In this document: positions 1 through 7,719 of the stretch, one piece after another | How the letters are laid out: each line of letters begins with the position of its first letter | How positions within the stretch are numbered: the stretch's first letter is position 1 | Origin: Carboxylicivirga sp. M1479 | GTDB taxonomy: Bacteria > Bacteroidota > Bacteroidia > Bacteroidales > Marinilabiliaceae | Direction: 5' to 3' | Assembly: GCF_007097485.1 (NCBI RefSeq) | Contig: NZ_VKDE01000001.1 | Location: 363,841-427,840 of the forward strand | DNA length: 64,000 nucleotides | Notes under the pieces: model-generated | Seen by the model: only the letters and a program-made list of their open reading frames with translations | What the model was told of the DNA's origin: nothing | Databases searched by the model: none | Position numbers and translations under genes: made by a program

Positions 1-2
1 TG

Positions 3-1889
3 AGCCGCGACCGCAAAGATCATTGGGTTGAATTCTGGGGACGCCACAACCAGCTCGATCATTGTTATCTTTCGGGTAAATCCAATGAAGGGCCAACCGT
101 TAGAGTGGATATAAAAGGTAATAGAAGCATCAATAATTACCATCAAATTATACACAACCATTTTGGTCCTCGACCACGAAAAGGTGGGCCAAAAGCTGAA
201 ACCATTCAATTGGGTGATAGCTTTAGCTCAATGTCTCCTAGTTACACAACGGTAGCTTACAATCTTTTTGAGAGGTGTAATGGTGAGGTGGAAATTATTT
301 CGAGCAAAACCAATTTTAACGAGTTCAGAAACAATGTTTTTTACAAGAGTGAAGGCTCTTTGGTAACACGCCACGGAAACTATTGTACCATTGATGGAAA
401 CTACTTTATTGGAGATGATAACTCAGAAAATATTGGTGGAATTAGAATTATTAATACGGGTCATAAAGTAAGCAATAACTATTTCTACAACTTAAAAGGA
501 AAGAGTTTTAGAAGTCCATTGGCAGTAATGAATGGTATTCCAAAATCACCATTAAACCGATACAATCAGGTAACCGATGTGGTGGTGGCATATAATACCT
601 GGGTTAACTGTGCTTCTCCATGGCAATTCGGTGTTGGTACCAACATCAGCCAAAGTGAGGTATTGCCTAAGTCGGAGATTCGTTCAGCACGCCCCTTGCG
701 TACCTTGGTGGCCAATAACATTATTTATAACGCCACAGGCGATGCCATGCCTATTGTTGAACATGATAAAGCTGATGGAGTTTTGTTTAAAAGTAATGTC
801 ATCAACAATCAGGATGTTGACTTTGCGAAGCGCGATGGTTTAGTGGCTTCATCATTTGAAGTATCTGAAAAGGGTAAAGGTATTTGGGTGCCTGGCAGTC
901 AGCCTGGCGATGTAGAACCATACATGGGCTTTGAGTTTGAATTGTTCACCAAAGATGTAACCGGACAAGTGCGTGACCCAAAAACGTCCTTGGGAGCCTT
1001 TAGTGCCGCGCCACAAAGCGATTTAAATTTATTGGATAAAACAAAGTATGGCGCATCATGGTATAAAGGAGAAGCAAGCATAACAGCTAAACAAACAGAA
1101 GTAGATGCTAGCTCTTTTAAAGATGCTTTTGATAAGGCTTCAGAGGGTGATGTTTTAATTCTGAACGATGGTGCTTATAAAATAGAGTCTTCATTAGTAG
1201 TTAATAAAACCATTACCATCAAAGCTAAAAATAGCGGTATGGCTGAGTTAATTTATTCTGGAGAAAAAGAAACAGCAGCTTTTGAGATGCATCCAAAAGG
1301 AAACTTGACTTTAAAGTATGTGAAGCTGAACGGTCAAAAGACCCAATATGCCTTTGCCAGTTTAAAGAAAAATATGTCGAGCCATTACATATTAAATGTT
1401 GAAGGCTGTGATATTAGCAACTTTGATTATGTATTAAAGGCCTACAAACAAAGCTTTGCCGAAGAAATTACTTTTGAAGGAACAGCAATGAGTGATTGTG
1501 CCAATGGCTTGGAATTATCGCAGGAAACAAATGACAAGGGAGATTATAATGTTGAGTTTCTAACAATAAATAATTGCCACTTTAAGTCAATCGCCAGTAA
1601 TGTGGTCGATTATTACCGAGGAGGCTATGATGAGTCAACCATAGGCGGTAATTTACTTTTAAGTAATTGCTCATTCACCAAATGTGGAGCTAAAGAAAAG
1701 AATGGTATTTTAATTAATACGCGTGGTATTGTAAATGTTAACATCAACAATAATAGCTTTAAAAATAACCGAGTGAAGCTAGTGGCTTTGCTTTGGGGAG
1801 CTAAAAATAATATCCACGCCAACAACAAGATTACTAACTCAGGTAAAATTGTTGTTGAAGAAAACCTAAAACTAAAACTCGTTTACTAA
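3..1889 (+). CDS. Polysaccharide lyase family 6 (alginate lyase / chondroitinase B type), 5' end outside window
   Basis: The frame is open from the window edge, so the gene is 5'-truncated and has no start here. The visible 628 codons follow the right-handed parallel beta-helix pattern of PL6 enzymes, which cleave alginate or dermatan sulfate by beta-elimination. The stretch EVEIISSK followed 21 residues later by Arg in SLVTRHGN reproduces the spacing of the calcium-binding Glu pair and the catalytic Lys and Arg of Flavobacterium (Pedobacter) chondroitinase B, so the enzyme should be active. After about residue 330 a second beta-helix-like segment (residues ~335-628, ending at the stop) suggests the two-domain AlyGC-like architecture. 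Alginate is the likelier substrate for a marine bacterium, but the sequence cannot decide. It probably belongs to a polysaccharide utilisation locus to the left of the window. Confidence 0.88.
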   Translation, partial: SRDRKDHWVEFWGRHNQLDHCYLSGKSNEGPTVRVDIKGNRSINNYHQIIHNHFGPRPRKGGPKAETIQLGDSFSSMSPSYTTVAYNLFERCNGEVEIISSKTNFNEFRNNVFYKSEGSLVTRHGNYCTIDGNYFIGDDNSENIGGIRIINTGHKVSNNYFYNLKGKSFRSPLAVMNGIPKSPLNRYNQVTDVVVAYNTWVNCASPWQFGVGTNISQSEVLPKSEIRSARPLRTLVANNIIYNATGDAMPIVEHDKADGVLFKSNVINNQDVDFAKRDGLVASSFEVSEKGKGIWVPGSQPGDVEPYMGFEFELFTKDVTGQVRDPKTSLGAFSAAPQSDLNLLDKTKYGASWYKGEASITAKQTEVDASSFKDAFDKASEGDVLILNDGAYKIESSLVVNKTITIKAKNSGMAELIYSGEKETAAFEMHPKGNLTLKYVKLNGQKTQYAFASLKKNMSSHYILNVEGCDISNFDYVLKAYKQSFAEEITFEGTAMSDCANGLELSQETNDKGDYNVEFLTINNCHFKSIASNVVDYYRGGYDESTIGGNLLLSNCSFTKCGAKEKNGILINTRGIVNVNINNNSFKNNRVKLVALLWGAKNNIHANNKITNSGKIVVEENLKLKLVY

Positions 1890-1953
1890 ACGATTGGAAT
1901 TAATGATTTAACCTGTAATATGTTTGTGTATTGTGTGATTTATTCACGTTTGG

Positions 1954-1988
1954 AGGCTGCCTTATGGGTGGCCTTCATTTTTTTTATT
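1954..1988 (+). terminator. Rho-independent terminator after the PL6 gene
   Basis: AGGCTGCC (1954-1961) pairs with GGTGGCCT (1967-1974), with two G-T wobbles, over a five-base loop. A T-rich tract to 1988 follows. It sits 65 nt after the lyase stop. Confidence 0.7.
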
Positions 1989-2204
1989 TAATTGATGAGG
2001 TATACAAGTAATGCCATTTACATATTAAAATACGCTAGTATAATGCCGAAACAGGATCACAGATTGATTTTTTATCAATCGTTTTGATCCGTAATCGGTA
2101 TATGATTGATAGCGACGTATCTGCTAAAAGGAGAGACAAAGAAATTTTATTAGTTTGCTATATTTACGTATCGTTAATATGTAATTAGCCAAACCCTATT
2201 AATA
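1989..2204. other. AT-rich spacer, nothing recognised
   Basis: Together with the terminator this makes a 315-bp gap between the lyase and the next gene. TTAGTTTG near 2150 is one base off the Bacteroidota -7 box TAnnTTTG, but no partner -33 TTG lies at the right distance, so no promoter is called. Confidence 0.4.
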
Positions 2205-2939
2205 ATGATACAAGATTCTTTTCAACTACTTTTGCCCGAACTTCAGAAAATGGATGCATCTGAAGTTAAAAAATGCAACATTCCAATTGCCATATACATT
2301 AACGAAGCCAGTTTATTATGCAGGCGTGTTGATATTGATTTGCCCCGACTGTTGAAGGTAAATATGCCTGAGACATTACCCCGCGAACTAAAAATCAGGA
2401 CTGAAGCCTTAATCATAGCTGAATCCATCTGGCAAAACAAAACATCGGCCAGGCAAAATAACATGACTCAATGGAAAGAAAAGGGCAAGCAGCTCAAAAC
2501 CTTGTTCTATGATTTAATTCATGAATTGTCATTCGCCTTTCGTAACAAACCACCATTGTTAGCTTCTTTGAGAGAGGCCAGAAAAGCGGGTTCCTACGCA
2601 ATGATTATCCAGTCTTTAAGCGATATACTTGTGTTGGCACAAGAGCATAAACACTTGCTCAAGGCCATTAATTTCAACATGACAAAATTGGATACAGCTT
2701 CAGAAATGCTTGAAGATGCCTCAAAACTACTGGCAATAACCAACTCCTACCGTTTGCAAGATGATCAGGATAGAGTATTGCGCGATAAAGCCTATACAAG
2801 CTTAAAGCTGCATGTGGATGAAGTAAGGGCTTATGGCCAATTTGTATTTAAAGGCGAAAAAGACATCCTCCAGCATTATGCCAGTTCCTATGCCCGAGAA
2901 AAGCAACGAAACTATCGTAAAAAGGCGAACTCACTTTAA
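2205..2939 (+). CDS. Hypothetical helical protein (244 aa)
   Basis: I do not recognise the family. The protein has no signal peptide, membrane segment or cysteine motif, and appears almost entirely alpha-helical, with amphipathic stretches at roughly residues 60-130 and 145-200. It ends in a strongly basic tail (REKQRNYRKKANSL). Similar 200-250-residue helical proteins of unknown function are common as singletons in Bacteroidota. It stands alone, with 315 bp upstream and 600 bp downstream, so context gives no role. It is likely cytoplasmic. Confidence 0.6.
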   Translation: MIQDSFQLLLPELQKMDASEVKKCNIPIAIYINEASLLCRRVDIDLPRLLKVNMPETLPRELKIRTEALIIAESIWQNKTSARQNNMTQWKEKGKQLKTLFYDLIHELSFAFRNKPPLLASLREARKAGSYAMIIQSLSDILVLAQEHKHLLKAINFNMTKLDTASEMLEDASKLLAITNSYRLQDDQDRVLRDKAYTSLKLHVDEVRAYGQFVFKGEKDILQHYASSYAREKQRNYRKKANSL

Positions 2940-3541
2940 ATACTATCATTTGCACGACAAAACTATTATAGGAAATGACTTAAATGGGTTAGGAAATGAC
3001 AGTCATTATCGCAATAATAATATAAAATAGATGTAACATATTATATTAATAATGCGGTAATAGTCATTACTTAGAAAGATATTGTAATTAATTATACAAT
3101 TCGTATTCTTGGGTTTAGTGATTAATAAGTTGATTTTAAGTTAAGGAAATGCATTAATGTTGCCTAATTGTTTTTACGCTAAAGTCGTAATGACTCCAAT
3201 TTTTTAGTTCTCAATCATGTTTGTCGTTTATGGAGTTTATGATTTACACTTTACTCCAATTTACTTAAAATACCAGTTTTCATGATAAACTCTTCCGGTT
3301 AAGAACCTTTTGGAATTTACCATCTAAATTCCTACAAATTCTAATTCGGAATCAAGCAAAATTAAATAATTCAAACTTGTTTATTGGCTTATTCGCTATG
3401 GCCACTAGGTATTATCAAAAATACAAGCGATGTATTTATTCGTTTGGTTCGGTGTTACAAAAGAATTATTTTTTCTTATCTTAGATAAGTATTCGAAGTC
3501 ATAATATGCAGGGTCAATTATCAACCAAAAAATTGACTATT
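2940..3541. other. Long AT-rich intergenic region, no gene seen
   Basis: About 600 bp with stops in all frames and no tRNA-like fold. It contains short imperfect repeats of ACTCCAATTT (near 3190 and 3250). TATCTTAG (about 3477-3484) is one base off the -7 box and could start exbD transcription, but no clear -33 element accompanies it. The region may be decayed sequence. Confidence 0.4.
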
Positions 3542-4120
3542 ATGACTAAAAGACAAGTTCAGGAAGTTAATGCCGGTTCAACGGCTGATATTGCGTTTTT
3601 ACTACTAATCTTTTTCCTTGTTACAACAACAATGGACTCAGATACAGGCTTGGGTACTATACTACCGCCTTATGAGGAAGAACCACCAATAGATAACAAG
3701 GCCAAAAACGAGCGAAATGTATTTGAGATTTTGGTAAATGGCAATAATCAGCTATTGGTGGAAAAAAAAGAGATGGATATTAAATATCTGACAGAAGCCA
3801 CCAAGAACTTTGTTTTAAACCCGCAGGATGAAGCCCATTTATCTGCTAAGGAATTACAAAGGATTATGCTGTTAGGCGAAATAATGGTAAGTAAAGGTGT
3901 TATTTCGTTACAAACAGCAAATGATACTGAATACCAGGTTTACCTGATGGTGCAGAATGAAATTATCAGAGCCTTTAATGAGCTAAGAGATGAGTTTGCG
4001 ACGGCTACTTTTAATAAAAAGTATAAGAAACTAAGCAAAGACGAAAAAGCGGCTGTTAGAGCGGCAATTCCAAAGCTAATCTCTGAAGCAGAACCCGTAA
4101 AAATTAGTACTAGTCTGTAA
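3542..4120 (+). CDS. exbD: ExbD/TolR-type biopolymer transport protein
   Basis: An inner-membrane subunit of the proton-driven ExbBD(-TonB) or TolQR motor. The signature is a basic N-terminus, then VNAGSTADIAFLLLIFFLV as the single transmembrane helix with the proton-carrying Asp (residue 16 from this start), then a periplasmic domain of about 160 residues. I chose the ATG at 3542 because related Bacteroidota ExbD proteins begin MxKRxxxEVNAGS; an in-frame ATG at 3506 would add 12 residues. The C-terminal part is longer than in E. coli ExbD (~140 aa), as in the second ExbD of Bacteroidota exbB-exbD-exbD operons. No exbB, tonB or second exbD is adjacent, so it must pair with a motor encoded elsewhere. 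Confidence 0.85.
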   Translation: MTKRQVQEVNAGSTADIAFLLLIFFLVTTTMDSDTGLGTILPPYEEEPPIDNKAKNERNVFEILVNGNNQLLVEKKEMDIKYLTEATKNFVLNPQDEAHLSAKELQRIMLLGEIMVSKGVISLQTANDTEYQVYLMVQNEIIRAFNELRDEFATATFNKKYKKLSKDEKAAVRAAIPKLISEAEPVKISTSL

Positions 4121-4135
4121 AAGATGAATTAATTC

Positions 4136-4162
4136 AAAAGCTGTCATATTATGGCAGCTTTT
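4136..4162. terminator. Hairpin terminator between exbD and tRNA-Ser (bidirectional)
   Basis: A 12-bp stem with one G-T pair and a 3-nt loop: AAAAGCTGTCAT (4136-4147) with ATGGCAGCTTTT (4151-4162). T-rich sequence follows on both strands, so it can end exbD on the plus strand and the tRNA transcript on the minus strand. Confidence 0.75.
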
Positions 4163-4210
4163 GTGTTAAATGGAGGATGGTAACTATGCAGTAGTTACAA
4201 TATATTTTTG

Positions 4211-4300
<90 letters not shown>

Positions 4301-4347
4301 TACTTTCAAATAGTTAAACTCATTGCCATTGAATAAGTTCAATCGTA

Positions 4348-4379
4348 TAAAAACAAAAAATCCCAACCGAAGTCGGGAT
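4348..4379 (-). terminator. Terminator after tRNA-Trp
   Basis: On the minus strand ATCCCGAC and GTTGGGAT pair (8 bp with one wobble) around a TTCG tetraloop, followed by TTTTTTGTTTTT. It lies between the two tRNAs, so tRNA-Ser either has its own promoter or depends on read-through. Confidence 0.8.
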
Positions 4380-4386
4380 TTATACG

Positions 4387-4459
4387 CACGGGAGGAGAGG
4401 CTCGAACTCCCGACACCTGGTTTTGGAGACCAGTGCTCTACCAACTGAGCTACACCCGT
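4387..4459 (-). tRNA. tRNA-Trp (anticodon CCA)
   Basis: A 73-nt cloverleaf on the minus strand. Acceptor stem ACGGGTG/CTCCCGT (one U-U mismatch at position 6-67), D-arm GCTC...GAGC, anticodon stem CTGGT/ACCAG with loop CTCCAAA giving CCA, T-loop TTCGAGC, discriminator G. CCA is not encoded. Confidence 0.95.
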
Positions 4460-4492
4460 GTGTTTTGTTGCACTGCCTTTGCAAATGCGAAT

Positions 4493-4501
4493 GCAAAAAT
4501 A
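4493..4501 (-). promoter_or_regulatory. -7 promoter box for the tRNA-Trp transcript
   Basis: TATTTTTGC on the minus strand matches the Bacteroidota -7 element TAnnTTTGc and lies 34 nt before the mature tRNA. The -33 element is not convincing. Confidence 0.5.
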
Positions 4502-4595
4502 GGAGAATAATCAGAAATAAAAACTTATCAGGCAATAAAAAAATAGCCAAATATGTGTTCTGTCTGGCTTATAGAGGGTTCGTGCCTATTTTTTT

Positions 4596-5933
4596 TTATT
4601 TGAATAGAAGAGTTACCCTACTGCCTTTTCCTACTTCAGATTGTATTTGCAGCTGACCACCATGCAAACGCATCACTTGTTGCGATAGAGCCAGTCCAAT
4701 GCCATTGCCTCCTTGTCGTGTTGTGTAAAAAGGAACACACACCTTGTCCAGTTCATCCGGTGGTATTCCTTTGCCATTGTCGATGATCTGAATTTTTAGT
4801 AGATGATCTCTAATATGAGCTTTAATCGTTATCAACGCAGGTTCTTTATCCAAAGCTTCAATGCTATTCTTGATAAGATTAATAAGGGTTTGCTCTAGCA
4901 GTTGTTCATCCAATAAATACGATGTGTTTTTATCGCACTCAAGCAATAACTGAAACTTTGTTTCGTGTTCCGAATTGGTAAAGAGCGTTTGAACACGCGT
5001 TAACAATGAATTGATATCGCATAACTGCGTTTGAGCGTGTTTTAGACCGGCCATGCTTCTGTAACTCTCCACAAAATGAGTAAGCCCCTTACTACGTTTA
5101 TGAACAGCATCAAGTGCATCTGTCACTTCCAGTCGTTCCTTTTCGTCCAGTACAATGGGGGCTTCGGTTTGTTTAAAGCGTTGATTTAAACCAGCCGAAA
5201 TAATGTTAACCGGGCTTAAAGAGTTCATCACTTCATGGGTTAATACTCGAATTAATTTTTGCCACGATTCTAACTCTTTTTGCTCAATCTCACCACGGAT
5301 ATCCTGAAAGGCCAAAAGCCGCAATGTCTTTTGTTCCTGTTTCATCATAACAGACGTAAGGGCTACTTGCAGTAGGCGCTGATCAACCATGAGTTCCACT
5401 AACTTCTGCTGATTGGCTTGCAGTTGCATTAGTTCATCGGCAATGCCTGGTTTAAATTGGTTGAGTTTATCAAGCCGATGGAGGTATTTAATGTTCAGCA
5501 TTTTTAGCAAGGCCTCGTTGGTCATTGTTACATTGCCATGTTCGTTAACCACAATAATGGCAACGCCCAGCTTTTTGAGTGCTGTTTCAAAAAACAGGTA
5601 TTCCTTTTCCTTATCCAGCTTTAGTTGTCTAAATGCTTCAACAACGCTGTTAAACGACTGAAAAAGGTTCTGGAACGAAGCATCTTTATCGCGTGAGTGA
5701 AAGTGTATAGTTGTATCACCAAAGCCAAAAGACTGGATGAATTTGGCCAGTTCACGATTTGTTTTTCGTACCGAATAGATGAGGTAGACGGTTTGAGCAA
5801 TGTAAGCAAATGCCAATAGGTATTTGATGGCATCGAGGCTTTGATTACTCCATATAAGCAAGATAATTATGGGTGTTAATGCCATAAATAAGGCCTGCAA
5901 AGCAATGCTGTAAGTAAAGTGCTTATAGCTCAT
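4596..5933 (-). CDS. Sensor histidine kinase (NtrY/AtoS-like), partner of the adjacent sigma-54 activator
   Basis: A 445-residue inner-membrane kinase that should autophosphorylate and pass phosphate to the regulator encoded just upstream. Two transmembrane helices (about 10-28 and 33-54) are separated by only a few residues, so there is almost no periplasmic sensor and the stimulus is probably sensed in the membrane or cytoplasm. A PAS-like segment spans ~112-215. The H-box LTHEVMNSLSP places the phospho-His at 233. The N-box (NLIKNSIEAL, ~352-361), G1 DNGKGI (385-390), F-box FYTTRQGG (402-409) and G2 GIGLAL (411-416) are all intact. It overlaps the regulator gene by 11 bp (translational coupling). 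The divergent efflux operon is its probable target. Confidence 0.9.
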   Translation of the reverse strand: MSYKHFTYSIALQALFMALTPIIILLIWSNQSLDAIKYLLAFAYIAQTVYLIYSVRKTNRELAKFIQSFGFGDTTIHFHSRDKDASFQNLFQSFNSVVEAFRQLKLDKEKEYLFFETALKKLGVAIIVVNEHGNVTMTNEALLKMLNIKYLHRLDKLNQFKPGIADELMQLQANQQKLVELMVDQRLLQVALTSVMMKQEQKTLRLLAFQDIRGEIEQKELESWQKLIRVLTHEVMNSLSPVNIISAGLNQRFKQTEAPIVLDEKERLEVTDALDAVHKRSKGLTHFVESYRSMAGLKHAQTQLCDINSLLTRVQTLFTNSEHETKFQLLLECDKNTSYLLDEQLLEQTLINLIKNSIEALDKEPALITIKAHIRDHLLKIQIIDNGKGIPPDELDKVCVPFYTTRQGGNGIGLALSQQVMRLHGGQLQIQSEVGKGSRVTLLFK

Positions 5934-7290
5934 ATTTCTTAATTTTCTCGTAGAGAGTTGAACGATTAATGCCTAATTTCTTAGCTGTTTTACTCATGTT
6001 GCCTTTGCAGTTGGCAAGTGCTTTTTCAATAAGCAAACGTTCGTGGTCATGCAAATTATAACAATCGTCTTTTAGCGACGTTTTGTTTTCCTGGTTCAGA
6101 AATAAGTTGCTTTGCTCAATAATAGTATGGTCAGATAAAATAACTGCTTTTTCAATAGCATGTTCTAATTCACGTATGTTACCTGGCCATTGCTGTGCTT
6201 TCAACTCATTTAGTGCATCAATGGAAAATGTCATTGGCGACTTATTGTATTTATTAGTCAGTTTGTTTAAGAAGAAATTGGCCAAACCATCAATGTCATC
6301 CGCTCGTTGTCGTAAGGCCGGAAGTTCTAATGCGATGGTATTGATTCGGTACAATAAATCTTCGCGAAAGCTTCCCTCATTGACCATTTGCTGAAGCGGC
6401 ATATTGGTGGCACAAATTAATCGTATATCTACCTTAATAGGATGCGTGCCTCCCACTGGTGTGATTTCGCGGTTTTGAAGAGCTGTCAGCAGCTTTGCTT
6501 GCGCCGCCAAGGATAAGTTGCCAATTTCATCGAGGAAGAGTGTGCCGCCTGATGCTAGCTCAAATCGTCCGGTGCGATCTGTTTTAGCATCTGTAAAAGC
6601 ACCTTTCTTATGACCGAATAGTTCACTTTCCAATAGATTCTCGTGCATGGCACCCAGGTCAACCGAAACAAACATTTCACTTTTTCGATTTGATGATTGG
6701 TGAATAGTACGAGCCATCACTTCCTTGCCCGTTCCATTTTCCCCAAGTATTAGAACGTTCACATCGGTAGGTGCCACCTTGGTTATCATCGCCATAATGC
6801 TTTGCATGGCATCTGATTGACCTAAAAACACATCCTTGTCCGCATTAATACATTCGTTCAGGTGTTTCTGTTTTTTTTGCAGGCCTTTTATGGCGCGCTT
6901 GCTTTTTAATAGTTCAAAAACCGATTTTAAGGTCGAGAGAATCTTACGTTCGTCCCAAGACTTTTCAATAAAATCGGCTGCTCCTTTTTTAATGGCTTTA
7001 ACAGCCAATTCCACATCGCTGTAGCCAGTAATAAATACAACGGCTAGGTCTTTGTCTATTTTATGCACCTCCTGCATCCAGTATAAACCCTCGTTGCCAT
7101 TGTTTATACCAGCTTTAAAATTCATATCCAGCATTACTATATCGAACGATTCTTTTTGCAAGTGTTCTTGAATGCGATTAGGATTGTGCTCGGTATGAAT
7201 GCTATTAAAGTGAGGTTTTAAATAGAGCTTGAGGGCCAGAAGCAACTCCTTGTTATCGTCTACTATTAAAATTTTTCCGTCTTTGGGCAT
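5923..7290 (-). CDS. NtrC-family sigma-54-dependent response regulator
   Basis: A 455-residue transcription activator with three domains. Receiver domain 1-125: acidic pair at 11-12, phospho-acceptor Asp55 in VMLDMNF, conserved Lys near 110. AAA+ sigma-54 interaction domain ~155-385: Walker A GENGTGKE (183-190), GAFTDA loop (230-235, the common variant of GAFTGA), Walker B LFLDEIGN (251-258), arginine finger in the LLYRIN region. Fis-type helix-turn-helix ~420-455: NMSKTAKKLGINRSTLYEKI. It should bind enhancer palindromes and drive sigma-54 RNA polymerase. It precedes and overlaps its kinase gene and is divergent from the HlyD/MacB operon, whose upstream region has fitting palindromes. Confidence 0.93.
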   Translation of the reverse strand: MPKDGKILIVDDNKELLLALKLYLKPHFNSIHTEHNPNRIQEHLQKESFDIVMLDMNFKAGINNGNEGLYWMQEVHKIDKDLAVVFITGYSDVELAVKAIKKGAADFIEKSWDERKILSTLKSVFELLKSKRAIKGLQKKQKHLNECINADKDVFLGQSDAMQSIMAMITKVAPTDVNVLILGENGTGKEVMARTIHQSSNRKSEMFVSVDLGAMHENLLESELFGHKKGAFTDAKTDRTGRFELASGGTLFLDEIGNLSLAAQAKLLTALQNREITPVGGTHPIKVDIRLICATNMPLQQMVNEGSFREDLLYRINTIALELPALRQRADDIDGLANFFLNKLTNKYNKSPMTFSIDALNELKAQQWPGNIRELEHAIEKAVILSDHTIIEQSNLFLNQENKTSLKDDCYNLHDHERLLIEKALANCKGNMSKTAKKLGINRSTLYEKIKKYEL

Positions 7291-7365
7291 GGGTTAAATT
7301 TGAGTTATTATGTGTAAAGGTTCTTGCCAATTCCCCATTCAGGGAATTCGTTTTTAAGCGTTTTA

Positions 7366-7467
7366 ACCACCTCCCCACTTCGTGGTGCTCCTCCTTGGCA
7401 AAGAGGAGAGGGATGAAAAACCGTCCCCTCCCGAATTTTAGGAGGGGTGCCGACAGGCGGGGTGGTA
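7366..7467. repeat. Palindromic GC-rich intergenic element (MITE/REP-like)
   Basis: A 102-bp GC-rich island in an AT-rich spacer. Its ends ACCACCTCCCCACTTCG... and the reverse complement of ...GCCGACAGGCGGGGTGGT are imperfect terminal inverted repeats. Inside, CCCCTCCCGAATTTTAGGAGGGG forms a strong hairpin. Elements of the form ACCACCCCG...CCCCTCC...GGAGGGG...CGGGGTGGT are scattered between genes in many Bacteroidota. This is the only copy seen in the window. Confidence 0.65.
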
Positions 7468-7587
7468 TAATTAGTTTTAAAAGCAATTTATCTGACTCCC
7501 CATCTGTTTATCATGATATTAGGCTTTACTGTTATTCTACTTCACAAAGTGAGAAACGCTATTTACATCTGCAAAATACCTTTTTAT

Positions 7588-7641
7588 TGTTGGAAAATCA
7601 TACAACACTGTTGGAAATTCCAACACTTGATTGGAGTGTTG
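7588..7641 (+). promoter_or_regulatory. Clustered palindromes, candidate NtrC-type enhancer (UAS)
   Basis: Half-sites TGTTGGA/TCCAACA recur. TGTTG-N10-CAACA lies at 7588-7607, the perfect palindrome GTTGGAAATTCCAAC at 7610-7624, and CAACACT-N7-AGTGTTG at 7621-7641. The cluster is 50-115 bp upstream of a sigma-54-like promoter and between the regulator and its presumed target operon, the usual place for an enhancer-binding protein. That the neighbouring regulator binds here is inference. Confidence 0.6.
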
Positions 7642-7688
7642 TTTATTTAATCGTCACATAATCAGGTAAAAAAGAAAGAGGCATGCAT

Positions 7689-7706
7689 TTGGCACAGTCA
7701 TCGGCA
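7689..7706 (+). promoter_or_regulatory. Sigma-54-like promoter of the efflux operon
   Basis: TTGGCACAGTCATCGGCA matches the -24 half (TTGGCAC) of the sigma-54 consensus TGGCAC-N5-TTGCA. The -12 half is weaker: CGGC, so GC is one base further away than ideal. It ends 13 bp before the ATG at 7720, giving a very short leader. Support comes from the divergent sigma-54 activator gene and the palindromes upstream. Confidence 0.45.
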
Positions 7707-7719
7707 CAAGACAAACTAA

